Below, one piece after another: positions 28,401 through 39,369 of a stretch of 64,000 bases of DNA. This DNA comes from Nemertoderma westbladi. Its lineage: Eukaryota; Xenacoelomorpha; Nemertodermatida; Nemertodermatidae. The stretch is taken from NCBI GenBank assembly GCA_032718475.1, contig JAUCBJ010007487.1, positions 1-64,000 of the forward strand. Reading direction: 5' to 3'. Position 1 is the stretch's first letter. Each line of letters opens with the position of its first letter. A model generated the notes under the pieces. It searched no databases. It was given only the letters and a program-made list of their open reading frames with translations, and had not been told where the DNA came from. A program made the position numbers and the translations under genes.

Positions 28401-30935
28401 ATGGCGAGTAAGCTGATCAGGAAGAGAAAGGCGGAGTCAGGAGGAAAAGAAATATTGGTGGATTTCACCGAAAGACACCCGGAGGAGAAGACGAGAGGAT
28501 ACTACGAGAGGTTGGAAAGGGGTCACGCGGCACGAGCGCTGCAGGATCACTTCCGGGAGGCGCACGAACAGCGGTTGGTCGGGACCTACGGGACGCCGTC
28601 GCTGGACAACGCGATCTTCCAACACTTCCACTACGTGGTGAAAGGAGACGAAGCGAAGTTCGGGATTCCGAAGTATCCGAGGGAATCGCCGAGGAAGGAC
28701 TGGAAAAGATTCATAGAGTCCGTCAACAGAGGAGGATATATGATCCTAGATGACGAGGGAACCGTGGAGGACGAAGCGGGTTCAAGACGAGGAACGGCAG
28801 GGTCGGCCAGGACCATACTCCTACATTTGGCCGCGCCGAATGGGGACATCTTCTTATTCGACCTAGGGACGTATGGGAAGAAGGACGGGCCGAAATTAGA
28901 CCTACAGCCGAAAGCGGTACAAGTCTTAGTAAGAGAGAAGTCGACGACGAAAGTGGGATCGGCGATTCGCGAGGACGCGGAGAGGATCATCGGTCCGGAC
29001 GCCACCAACCTCCTGGATATGCAGAAAGTCTTTATGGCTATGACGGCACCGGATGGATTGGGGGTGGTCGAGAACTCAGGCCAATGCGGGGCGGTGGCGA
29101 TGGGCCAATTATTGGGGCTCGTATGCCACAAACCAATGGATTGGGGGAAGTTTAGGGAAGAATACGGAGCAGAACTAGCGAACTCGCTGAAGTGGGGAGC
29201 GAGACCTGGAAAGCAGGAGGTATATCAGTTTCGCAGAGGAGCGATAAAGGTATATCAGAAGCGATATATCCTGCAGGAGGACTGGATGATGATAAGTCTG
29301 CTTAACTTATTCATGACCGTAGTTATCGAAAGGGAACCAGGGGCATTTCTGTTATCGGGATCACCCCTAAGCTACAGGAGAGCCTTTAAGACGGCCTTTG
29401 ATGGTCTGGTAGACCACCCGGGGCTGAAGGGCGAGTCGGTGTACTACAACAGCCGACATCTGGTAGATGGGGAGACAGATACACCGTATCAGAGATGGGA
29501 GCAGCTAGAGATGGACAGACGAGAAGCAAAGCAACTGGAAGAAGTCGCTAGACGGGAGAGGATAGAAGCAGAGGAAAGGGAAGAGGAGGCCAGGGCACAG
29601 AGCTATGGCTTCGAGGAACAGGCGGGCCTAGACGAGCTTCATTGGACTTCGTCAGGGAGTTCGGGGGAGTCTCTAGGGCGAGAATTGGGATGGACGGTGG
29701 GATCGCCGAAACAGTCGACGTCGGGGTTGCAAACGATGCCCATGCCAGCGGGCGCCGAGGGCGACCAACCGCCAAGGAAGTTAAGGGAGCTAGAGGGATG
29801 GAGAGCTACGGGCGAGAGCCAAGGCGGGAAGGGACATAGTGGATCCATCGGGATACCGGGATTGGAGACACTACCGGAAGAGGAGGACGACGACGACGAG
29901 TTCGGAGAGATGCCGCCCATCGAAAGGATAGGCCACTCGGACACAGACTGGGTTGGCGGAAGGGTGGTGACGGCCAGTGGGGCGAGGGCCTTCTGGAACA
30001 GATCCGGCAAGCGGACCTGGGTGCACGAGGGGCCGGCGATGGATTTCGCGGGGAGCACCATCAGGTTGGGCAAGCAACCGGGAACGGCACCACGGATAGT
30101 ATTCGGGGAGACGATGCCCGAAAAGGGCGGAGAGATAGACGTAAACAGGGAGAGCAACGTGGAGAAGTTTGCCTACCAGCGACTCCATAGACCGCGGAGA
30201 TCGCTTGGGACGAAGGACGAGGTGGGACGCGAGACATTGGTACTCGGCTGCGACTACTGTGGGAGACAGACCCATCGGGAAAGCAGCTGCCTATACCGGT
30301 TCCAACGGGGAACCTTTTGTCTCTACTGCAGAGAACCAAGTCACAGGATGGGGGCGTGTCCACGGTTGCATAACCGATGTCCAAAGTGCCACTTTCGGGG
30401 ACACTACGGACGCGAGTGCGACTGGATGAGCGACGAGGAGAAGTTCACGAGGTTCGAGGAGTGGGCCGACGTCGGGGCCATGACGCGCCAGCGCATGAAG
30501 GCCCAAGAGTTCAAGTGGGGTTTCTTCCTCATAAACCAGGAGACCCACATGGAAATCATAAAGCGAAGGTTACCGTTTACCTATCAAGAGGTAGCTACGG
30601 CGGCATCGTTCGCCGGAGTTATGAACACGCAACGGTACCTGGACAGGTGGACACCAGAGAACCGGAGGGAGTTTAGGGATTTCTTGGCGGAACATGTACC
30701 AAAGGCAATGAAAATGATCCTATGGGACGCCACACGAGGGAGACAACCAGGCCATTCTGAGGGGCCACCGGCGAAGCGGTATCGGGCTTTAATAACACCA
30801 GCGCCCAAGGAGCCGACGACCGGGATCAGCAAGGAAGTGGCAGCGAAGGTCCGGAAGCAGAAAGCGGATGATGCCAGAGGAGCGGTGATAACCAAGAAAC
30901 GGGCCAGGGAAGAGGATGTGAGGAGGAACAGATAA
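28401..30935 (+). CDS. Element 1 ORF3: exonuclease-like domain plus three CCHC zinc knuckles
   Basis: 844 residues from the first ATG (28401); the open frame begins at a GTG nine bases earlier. Residues about 110-305 resemble DEDD 3'-5' exonucleases of the Egalitarian/EXD1/WRN type: ILDDEG (D117, E119), then ILLHLAAPNGDIFLFDLGT (the core beta-strand pattern), KVGSAIREDAERI (D192), LLDMQ (D206), KWGARP, and YILQEDW (Y289, D294, spaced one residue wider than the usual YxxxD). Residues about 365-400 are a charged coil. Three zinc knuckles C-x2-C-x4-H-x4-C lie at 617-630, 640-653 and 660-673, and the C-terminus is basic. There is no signal peptide or membrane segment, so it is not an envelope protein. 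Function unknown; I infer a nucleic-acid-binding, possibly nuclease, accessory protein. Confidence 0.75.
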   Translation: MASKLIRKRKAESGGKEILVDFTERHPEEKTRGYYERLERGHAARALQDHFREAHEQRLVGTYGTPSLDNAIFQHFHYVVKGDEAKFGIPKYPRESPRKDWKRFIESVNRGGYMILDDEGTVEDEAGSRRGTAGSARTILLHLAAPNGDIFLFDLGTYGKKDGPKLDLQPKAVQVLVREKSTTKVGSAIREDAERIIGPDATNLLDMQKVFMAMTAPDGLGVVENSGQCGAVAMGQLLGLVCHKPMDWGKFREEYGAELANSLKWGARPGKQEVYQFRRGAIKVYQKRYILQEDWMMISLLNLFMTVVIEREPGAFLLSGSPLSYRRAFKTAFDGLVDHPGLKGESVYYNSRHLVDGETDTPYQRWEQLEMDRREAKQLEEVARRERIEAEEREEEARAQSYGFEEQAGLDELHWTSSGSSGESLGRELGWTVGSPKQSTSGLQTMPMPAGAEGDQPPRKLRELEGWRATGESQGGKGHSGSIGIPGLETLPEEEDDDDEFGEMPPIERIGHSDTDWVGGRVVTASGARAFWNRSGKRTWVHEGPAMDFAGSTIRLGKQPGTAPRIVFGETMPEKGGEIDVNRESNVEKFAYQRLHRPRRSLGTKDEVGRETLVLGCDYCGRQTHRESSCLYRFQRGTFCLYCREPSHRMGACPRLHNRCPKCHFRGHYGRECDWMSDEEKFTRFEEWADVGAMTRQRMKAQEFKWGFFLINQETHMEIIKRRLPFTYQEVATAASFAGVMNTQRYLDRWTPENRREFRDFLAEHVPKAMKMILWDATRGRQPGHSEGPPAKRYRALITPAPKEPTTGISKEVAAKVRKQKADDARGAVITKKRAREEDVRRNR

Positions 30936-31604
30936 GTTCCCGGAGACGAGGGAATGAGACTGAGACTGGGAAGTGGTGCGCCTGGAAGGCGCCGCATGTA
31001 ACGTACGAACTATTAAGTATAAATTTAATTAATGCAAATAACCATATAAGTGCAATTCGTATGTACGTACGTAGTGATTAGCAGTAAAATACATACGTTT
31101 GGAGTAAGTACTATAGTCATACAACCTTTCTCAATTAGCTACTGGGACTGGGGGACAATTGACTATGGCACTATGGACGAGACAACTGACAATTTCACGC
31201 TTCTTGAGTGCGGCGGCACGAGAGGGGGGGAGGTTCGTCAGGAGAGATAAAACAGTCAAAGTGGAGTTGAGAATCGAAATAAGAGTGTGAAGTGCGGAGA
31301 GAGTGCGAGCGCAATTCTAGTGTGGGGGGGGGAGAATAAGAGGCTGAGTGAGGGACGAGGAGGTCCGGGGGTATGAGAGAGTTAGGGTGAGAGTAGAGGG
31401 GAGGTAGGGCGAAAGTGTTGGGGAAACAAAAATCGCGTGAAGAGGTGAGCGCGATCGGCCCGACATGAGACGCCAGGCACACAGGGTAGCGTTATCATAC
31501 CCATAGGGGGCGGCCTGGAAAGCCGGCTCCAAGAGAAAAGAATTCCACCCCACACCCGATACTAGATCGGGATCCAGCGGGATTGTAGCGCACTTTTTTG
31601 GTTG
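30936..31604 (+). other. Element 1 3' non-coding region
   Basis: Non-coding stretch between ORF3 and the polypurine tract, rich in GAG/GGGG on the plus strand. No frame or motif I can assign. Confidence 0.5.
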
Positions 31605-31642
31605 ATGCTATCTTCTTACCGGGAAGATAGCATGGGGGGGAG
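31605..31642 (+). promoter_or_regulatory. Perfect hairpin and polypurine tract of element 1
   Basis: ATGCTATCTTC (31605-31615) and GAAGATAGCAT (31623-31633) form an 11-bp perfect stem with a TTACCGG loop. It abuts GGGGGGGAG (31634-31642), the polypurine tract that primes plus-strand DNA synthesis directly before the 3' LTR. The tract call follows standard LTR-element layout; the role of the hairpin is unknown. Confidence 0.85.
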
Positions 31643-32180
31643 TGTTAGCTTATTCAATCCCGCCAACACCCCATAAAGTTATTAGCCGATAAGCAATATT
31701 GGGAGCCACGAGATTGGGCAATTAACCAACTCGTGCCATCCCAATAAGAGTGGGAAGGAAGCACACAATAGAGGGTCAGGGGCCAAACCCCTAACCCAGA
31801 GAGAACAGGTGGAGTGAACGGGAATACTCCACGGGGCGCCAACAAGGGTATTAACCAATCAGAGGGGGGAATGGCATCGATTGAGTAGCAGTAAGGCCAC
31901 CGTGCAATATAACCAATAACCTATTAATCAGTGATTCAGTTATCTCAGTGCAGCAGTGCTAGCGTAGGGTACAGCCAATTAGTTTAGTTAGGGGATCACG
32001 GGACTTTAGTTACCGTATCCCGCCTACCGTATAATTCACAATATATCTATATCCTATAACCTATTATTATACACCGAACTTCAGAACTCAATTATCTTTA
32101 TTTCACTCTTATACACGGCGGGGACGCGTGGACTAAATACCACATCGGATAAATCGGGATCCCTCCTGGATCCCGTCACA
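31643..32180 (+). repeat. Element 1 3' LTR
   Basis: 538 bp, TG..CA, with a single A-to-C difference from the 5' LTR. It is followed by GACAC (32181-32185), the right target duplication. Confidence 0.95.
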
Positions 32181-32998
32181 GACACCTCCAATGTTATATA
32201 GTGTCTGGTTGGAGATGTGTGCATTGTACTTGACACAGTGAACCCGGCGTAGCATTCTTGTGAATGTGCCATCCAGAGATTTGGTGTCCTCAGCAGTTAG
32301 AGCCCAGCATGGACTCCCATTGAGGAGTACTGGAACTACTGCTGCTCTTAATAATCGGACCTTAATTTTCCGATTAATTCTCTTTGAATTCCAAATGATG
32401 GAAAGCCTATTCAAGGCTGCCCATGCCTTTCCCTTACGTATTCGAAGGTCCTCACCTGACTTCCGGATCCATGATCCCAGGTAACCGAAGTCGTCCACAT
32501 GCTTAAGCATACCATCCTTTGAGCTTATGCTCATCCGGTCAGAGACTTGCTGAGGACTTTCAAAGTTAACTGTCAAAATTTTGGTCGTTTTGGAGTTAAT
32601 AAAAAGACCAACACTAGAAGCAGCCTGTTCTAATGAGCTGAGGAGCCGTTGGGCTCCATCTAGTGATTCTGAGAGTGATCCTAACTCATCAGCAATTAAT
32701 GCTCTTTGCAGCAGCATTCACTTCTGCAAAGGAGATATCGCCAATGGCAATATCTGGGAGTACAGACTCAGACACTTTTACTTCTATAAAGTTATCAGGC
32801 AATACCCTGTCATTATTGAGGAGCTTTTCAAAGTGGGCCTTCCAACCATTGAGGCGATCGGCTGGTGATTCTCCCTTAACATTGGTGTTTGGTTGGCTTT
32901 TCCGCCCAGTAAGCAAGTTGATCGATTTCCATGCCTGGGATGATTGCCTGCTGTCGTCAGCGTCATTGATGGCATCAACCTGTTGGTTTATTAGCTAA
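32181..32998 (-). pseudogene. LINE family X, copy c (5' half: linker and RT C-terminal part)
   Basis: On the minus strand, 32998-32690 encodes the pre-RT linker (ADRLNGWKAHFEKLLNNDRV). From 32717 down it encodes the post-catalytic part of the RT: SVGLFINSKTTKIL, HVDDFGYLGS, KAWAALNRL..WNSK and a LNGSPCWALT block, all typical LINE thumb-region motifs. The catalytic RT core between them is deleted. The copy continues at 17918 on the other side of element 1. Dead. Confidence 0.85.
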
Positions 32999-33844
32999 CA
33001 CTACAGTACAGGCCACCAGAAAAAGCAGATTTCATCCAATGTGATCCACATGTGAAAGCATTTGTTCAAGTCATCTAATTGGCAGGTCACTACATTATTT
33101 CAATGGCGAGTTATCTTCTAGATCAGCAGGAGGCTGACTTGCTGGGACCGACAAAGGCTTTGTGTGCAGTGCGCCTGTATGTCTGATATCAGGTAGATGA
33201 GAAAGCCCCCAGGGTGTAACATTGCGGACTTGGGCTGTATTGGTAGAGAGAGAACTACATACAAGACCACATGGAGGTTCATGGAGTGGATGGGTATATG
33301 GATGGAGGAGCCTAGACCATTGAATAATTAATTTAGTGCAGGGAGATGTCGCGCCATTAGTCTGACATCGAGAGGGCACAGAGAAAGACCAGAATATGCC
33401 TTAACATCACTAACTATAGGCCTGCCTACTAGACACTATTAACCGCAAACTATAAAGGTAAACAAAATCCTTATCGCATTTCCAGCTGCAGTGAGTGACA
33501 GTTCGCGGCAAACTACAGAGAGTTTCCAGATTACTAAGCGTTTCAAAAGTATTCAATTGTATCCTTTGGCGAAAAATTGTCCCGTTCAACAACATTACAT
33601 TACACTGCTACACATTTGATCAAATGTGTTCACAATTGTACAAATCTGCGTTTTCTGGTTGCCTGTACTGTAGTTGGAGAATAGCAGACAATCAGAACCC
33701 CTTAGGAAACTTCTTAGCCAGTCTTCCAGAACATGAGAAGCTTCTTCAGCTGCAGGCCATTTATTCTATATAATAAATACACCATGTCCCAGAACATTTT
33801 GTTTACGTATGAATAACAACAATACTACACCTTTAGAGAGTCTT

Positions 33845-34025
33845 TAGGGGTCACTTTAGAAATTTTTTAGATCTTCGCTCAATAATTACAATTTCCACGG
33901 TACAGTATAAGTGTTTTCGAGGTCGCTGATCACGATAAAACTTGTTAAACTTATTTCCTGCCAATGCAACAATAATTTTTGGTGCTATGTTGGTCCCCCA
34001 GGACGAAAAGTACAAGTAAAAAAAT
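33845..34025 (+). repeat. Interspersed repeat, copy 2 of 2
   Basis: Direct repeat of 13415-13590, sharing GTGTTTTCGAGGTCG, CACGATAAAACTTGTTAAA and CCCCCAGGACGAAAAGTACA. About 80 percent alike by eye. Confidence 0.75.
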
Positions 34026-35693
34026 GTTGGACATCAAGAAAAAAAATCTTGGTTTTACCAACAAACCGGACTCAACGATACAGATAAATTACAAAAAATT
34101 TATAAAATGACCCCCACCCCCGGGCCAAACACGGTTAATACAACTCATAGTACTGGAATTAAGGGGGGGGGGGGGGGGGGTATACCCCCCCATGAACCTT
34201 TTTTTAAAATGACTGTCAATTAGTGTTAAATGATGATATTACTATTTTGTCATGGTCAACCACTGTATGGAAGGCCAAATAGCCTTTGTAGTAAAATTTG
34301 AAAATTGATAGCCTCCCCCTAGCGGCTGGCGGCAGAATTAAATATTTCACTAAAATTGCTACTAGTCATTCAGTTTTGGTCCAAATTTCTTGAAACCAAC
34401 TTTTTTGGACTCAACGTGATCTGTTCGCGCTTTTAGACATTTAACAGTCTATTAAAACAAACATGTCTATTAATACCTGACAGCCCGTACAAATGAACAC
34501 AGCCAAAGCCACTCTAGCGCGGCGTATGACCCACCGGAGGTGGGAGACAGGATTCGATGGCAGAGAGAGCCGTAGGACACTTTGTATTATTCGATTGATC
34601 TTTACTATATAATCTCCAAAAACTATGCTTACTCTCAGTTAAATACTAACAGTTCCTTTTAGGTGCTGCGCTCTAAATACTACGCTGATATTAAATTATA
34701 TTATTACTTATATTAAATACAACGGGCGGACATGAGACAACGCAAATATTTACATCCTTTACGGATGTATTATTAATCGTGTACACTCACACTGCTGACA
34801 ATAGTACTGAAACACGCTTATTTGCTGATGGTCACCAATTTTCTCGCATATAGGAAGAACTTAACTCACGTACGTTGGGGACTATGAAACATCATAAACT
34901 CATACAAACCACTGTTATTTGAGCTTGGCAATTGTGAATAGTAAACCCCTCCGCTTACCTAAATAAATCATGAAAACCAAGAGATCTACCGGTTATTCGT
35001 AATTATTCTCCAACTATTGACATTAATCGATATGTTACAAATTACAACAGATAATAACAGCATAAAACAGTATAAAATGCGGTGTTGCGGCAATATTAAC
35101 AGTCAGACGTCAGATAGTCGGGATGTGTTGCAGTATGCAAGGTATGCATGTATAAAAACGTGAGTGCCAAGGTAATAGATTTGAGTTCTATGCCTCTCTA
35201 GCCGCTGGTGTTTCTGGGCGCAAAGTCAGGAAGTGTCTAACCACTCACACTGAGGGTTTGCAAGAATATTCTTGCCTCAAGTAGTCGACAAGGCAAGAAT
35301 CACATCGAACGCTGTAGAACGTATGGAATCAGCAAGAACTTCCAATCAGGGACCAGTAACCATGCCATCAACCCGTAACCAATGGATCCGGTAATTCAGG
35401 ATATGGGGGGACGTAGGGGGGGGTTATACTGATTGGACGGTGAATAACATAGAAGGATGGAAACAAAGATAATAGTGTCCAATGGCTGGTGATTTCGTAA
35501 TCTTAGCAGCTGGGTTTCTGTAGGAATACACGGGAAAGAGCTATACTTAGAATAAACGGGGGAGGAAGTAAGTTTACATTAGTTCATAAAATACAAAGTT
35601 CTTAAAAGAGTCTTTCAAGGGTTTAGAGTAACCAGCGCATTGTGAAAAAAGGGAACATTTTAGCCGCAAAAGCTTTAACATGATCTACTCTAC

Positions 35694-35839
35694 AAAAGTT
35701 ATCTTATATAATTTTTTATTAGCCATTTTTATTTTTATTTTAATTAATTAATTAAATTAATTAATTATAATATTTATAATTAAAACTGGCTAATTAGAAA
35801 AAATGGTAATATTTATCAAAATTCCATAAGATAACTTTT
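35694..35839. repeat. 146-bp foldback with 14-bp terminal inverted repeats
   Basis: AAAAGTTATCTTAT at the left and its exact reverse complement at the right. Inner segments also pair (ATTAGCCATTTTT with AAAAACTGGCTAAT-like sequence) around an AATTAATTAATT centre. It resembles a small MITE, but I see no target duplication. Confidence 0.65.
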
Positions 35840-36734
35840 AAAGAGATTCCAAAGCTCGTTCGAATGAGCCATAAACGAAGAAAATTGGTTAAAAAATGAC
35901 GGAGGAGTAGTAATTTGAAAATGAAAAATGTCATTCCGAGAAAATGCCCTTCAAAGTTTAAACCGTCCCGCCAAAATTTGCTGTCTGTGTTCTGGTTGGT
36001 TAATTATTTCTGGCACGAAGGATGCACACCAACGAGCTAAAATGTTCATTACTGGGGTTTTCGGGGTCGCTGATTACATTTCCGATGTCAGTTTTAATTT
36101 TTGGTGGAATCTAGTCTATCTGTCTGTCTGTCTGTCAGTCTTCTGCCTTTCTTACAATTTGACGGACAGACCGTCATACGGAAAAACAGTGATAACTCGA
36201 GAACTGAAAGAGGTCTCACTAAGCTGTTTTCAGATTGGGAATCATCATTAAATTCTGCTCTAGACGAAATAAAGAAACAAGAATTTGAAAATTTTACCTG
36301 AATTTACTTTTACCCGATATTAATTTTCCTTGGTAAATGTGTATTCGTTGGGAAGATAATTAAATAATCCACATGGGCCAGTTATTAATTGGTTATAAAT
36401 TCCACTAAGAACCAACAAACAACGTGATTTATAAATATTAATTAATAGGCGTTTAAGATTAATGAAACGCATTGCACTAACATTCCTTTAGAATTAACAG
36501 GTTACCAAGAAGTAACTAACGGATTAAGTGGTAGGCATTCACAAGCGGCAGCATAGTGTAAAGATGATAGAAAAAATAAAGTATTGAGGGTCTTTAGCTG
36601 GTTATATTATATTAGATAAAGATACAATAGTACCGAAAGTACGAAGAAGTAACTACCAATTCTAATATTATTATCACAAATAAAGTAGCAGAAAGCTTCT
36701 GGAGCATTTGGTTTCCTATATAAGTTTCTGAATT

Positions 36735-36978
36735 ACATATTACTGTTAGTTCTGAATTACATATTACGCTTTCTGAATTACATGTAAACGCTTTCTGAAT
36801 TACATGTAAACGCTTTCTGAATTACATGTAAACGCTTTCTGAATTACATGTAAACGCTTTCTGAATTACATATTACGGTTCTGAATTACATATTACGCTT
36901 TCTGAAATACATATTACAGTTCTGAATTTCATATTACGCTTTCTGATTTTCATATTACGCTTTCTGAATTACATCTTG
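36735..36978. repeat. Tandem repeat of a 20-22-bp unit (CTTTCTGAATTACATGTAAACG)
   Basis: About eleven imperfect copies of TTTCTGAATTACAT followed by GTAAACGC or ATTACGC. It lies in a gene A intron. No coding value. Confidence 0.85.
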
Positions 36979-37195
36979 AAAAGGTGTAGTATTATTATAT
37001 AGCATGGCGTTCTATAAGTAATATTCATTACTAAAATTTAATATTTGCCTCACGGAATTGTAATTTATAGAAATTTTAATACAAATACAAGAAACATTTG
37101 AATTTGATCACAGCTAATTTCACACCAAATCAGGTACCTGAATTACGACATTACCGTAGGCCTATGTGTTTAATATAGGCCTACTACTACTGTAC

Positions 37196-37625
37196 TACTA
37201 TTGGCATGTTGCATTGCAGCCGCATTTATATATATTAATAATGCAGTGCCACCACAACTCCCTATCACCCATGACATTTGCTAGATCATCCGCATCTTCA
37301 AGGCCAGTGTCCTTTAAGATGCGTCTCAAGAAAGTCTCGGGCTGTCCACCATGCTTATTCACTCCATGTGGCCGCCAAAGCACAATATTAAGCATTAGCA
37401 CTGGCTGATCCTCATGGTGTAAGCCATGTCCTGCAAAGCGGAGGCCGCACCGTTCAAATGTCAAACTAGGGGAGACTAATGAAACACCTCATATGTTGTA
37501 TAGAGTCTGATTGGCGATGTCTGTCTGCATTGTACTTGACACAATGAACCCAGCGTAGCATTCTTGTGAAAGTGCCATCCAGGGATTGGTATCCTCCCAG
37601 TTAGAACACAACTTGAACTCATGTT
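37196..37625 (-). mobile_element. LINE family X 3' fragment, copy d
   Basis: Minus-strand LINE C-terminus: CGLRFAGHGLHHEDQPVLML, NIVLWRPHGVNKHGGQPETF, LRRILKDTGLED, DLANVMGDRELWW, then the non-coding end and a (TAG)n tail (37186-37200). Its coding part reads across the point where element 1 split copy c, so it is the best uninterrupted 3' reference for the family here. 5'-truncated. Confidence 0.85.
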
Positions 37626-37759
37626 GTTTAATCATACTTTTAATAATTAATTGCATTCCTAGTATCAGTCGTGTACGTCCACGTTAATTACCACCATACG
37701 TGTATTGTATTAAATTAATATAGACACACAGGTTAGATATGATTTCATGGCATACTTAC

Positions 37760-37906
37760 TTGCTGCATCCAAAAACGCTTGATACAATTCGTAGGTCAAT
37801 AAGGGTACAGGAAGGTGATTCAGGTAAAATTTCATTGAAGAGGCTAATACTTTGTAGTGTGGTAAATCATTGTCCTCCCAATTAAATTTGTCGGGTTTTT
37901 CGGTGT
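37760..37906 (-). CDS. Gene A RhoGAP exon, middle
   Basis: A 147-bp exon between a TTTTTTCTAG acceptor and an A|GTAAGT donor. It encodes KFNWEDNDLPHYKVLASSMK and FYLNHLPVPLLTYELYQAFLDAA. This is the central RhoGAP block (S.LK.YLR.LP.PL..Y.....F..AA), including the conserved lysine that contacts the GTPase. Two leading bases complete an aspartate codon with the 59651-59840 exon, and one trailing base completes a lysine codon with the 17111-17385 exon, so all three join in one frame. Confidence 0.88.
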
Positions 37907-39369
37907 CTAGAAAAAAAATGTTTGAAGTGATAATATTTAGCTGATATGATTAGATGTACTGTAACTACAGTAAAAGGATGGAGGATACGATACAATAGGG
38001 TTGGTGCGCGAAAAAATTGTTGGGCTAGAAACAATCGAATAAGGGGTATCAAGGTGCTTTGAATCGAGTGGCGGGGTGTGTTTTTGTAAAAACACGAGGA
38101 AACGGTCGAAATGGCGGGTTTAAGTAAATAAGGGAAGCCCATTTTGAAAATCGGCTGTGATTGGCTGCTACATATTTGAAGTCATTACGCAGTGATGTGA
38201 TAAATTATTTATCTTGTTTTCTATTGAGAGAGATCAATTCAAATACACATTAAATCTAAATCACTATCTAAATCTGTATGTGGCTCAATGCCATTTCTTT
38301 TTGTTTCGCCTGCCCTGTGAAAAAATCCTGGATCCGCCCCTGAAATCACTTCACACGTGGCTTATATCAATTGAAAGCGGGGCTTGCGCATCTCTTGACA
38401 CAACAATTAATTAAATTTATGATGAGGAACATTAATAAATAGATGTATTCCGATGCATTTCCAGCAGCAATACCGGTACTTCTTTCCAATCTGAATTGAT
38501 TACGGTAGATTAGATTTAAAATAACACTAAACTTGTAATACCGGTCAGCCGGTACTACTGTATAAGTGTATAATACAGTAATAATGCAGTAGGCTACTTG
38601 AATATTAAAAATGTGTACTGGTCACCGGTAAACCCTACTTACTGTGATGAAGTAAATCTGCAATACTCAGATTTAATACGAGTGGCATTATTGATCGTTT
38701 TAAATGATTTTTGTCATGCTGAATTATTTCGATTGATATTATTGGTCGATTTAAATAATGTATCAAAACTGCATTATTTTGCTTAATTTTATTGGTTGAT
38801 TTAAAACATGTCTGTTTAATTATTTTGCTTGAAATTATAGCTCGATGTAAATGAGACAGCTGAATTATTTCACCCGAGAATTAGAGGTCATATTAATAGA
38901 TCAGCTGGTATCCAGATGATCTCTTGATGATTCACTTCGGCAGTTATATTTCGGTACCTATTTTTTTAAAATAATTTTACCTATTTTTTTCAAATTATTT
39001 TTTTTACCTATTAATATTTCGACATCCAGAATGTCAGAATGTCAACTAACACTACTAGCAGACTGGCAGAGAAAACCGGAGTTTATTATAAAGGGTTTAA
39101 CATAAAGGAGCAGGTTATAGTGGTAGCCAGAAGGAACCATAACAATACACGAGTAGAATACATACAGTACAGATTAGAATTACAGTACCGGAACCTAACT
39201 ATTGCAGTACGCCTTGTGCACGGCAGCACGGTAACTGCATAAAAATAGGTAAAATGATTAAAATAAACAGGTAAAAAAAAATAATAAAAAATATGTAAAA
39301 AAAATAGAAATAATAGGTTAAAAAAAATAATAAAAAAATAGGTACTAAAAAATATATGCGATTCACTTC
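37907..39369. other. Gene A intron DNA with repeat remnants
   Basis: No gene seen. A hAT-like terminus, CAGGGGCGGATCCAGG on the minus strand, lies at 38326-38341, but I could not find its partner. A worn copy of the GAGCAGGTT repeat lies at 39103-39160. It is flanked by mirror-like ACCTATTTTT (38955-39010) and AAAAATAGGT (39240-39345) tracts that could fold back. Confidence 0.45.

Larger units (their letters stand above)
17919..32180 (+). mobile_element. Element 1: intact young BEL/Pao LTR retrotransposon (14.3 kb)
   Basis: Two 538-bp LTRs (TG..CA), five-base target duplication, polypurine tract and a full set of retroviral-type enzymes. The pol domain order is protease, RT, RNase H, integrase, with a DUF1759 gag-like segment and an A17-type protease, which defines BEL/Pao. 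At 14.3 kb it is larger than the few-to-ten kb usual for the group. The extra length comes from ORF1, a hairpin array and a post-pol ORF3. It lies antisense in a 20-kb intron of gene A and splits an older LINE. I see no conventional primer-binding site beginning TGG just after the 5' LTR. GC content is visibly higher than in the flanks. Confidence 0.95.
33001..36730. other. Gene A intron DNA, no gene seen
   Basis: Includes the interspersed repeat copy at 33845-34025, a poly-G run at about 34163-34180, a GCAAGAATATTCTTGC palindrome near 35259, a (TCTG)n stretch near 36119-36140 and the foldback at 35694-35839. Open frames here lack domains. Confidence 0.45.

Noticed and set aside
28401-30935. 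Reading element 1 ORF3 as an envelope gene
   Set aside because: No signal peptide, transmembrane segment or cysteine-rich ectodomain; it has zinc knuckles and an exonuclease-like domain instead.
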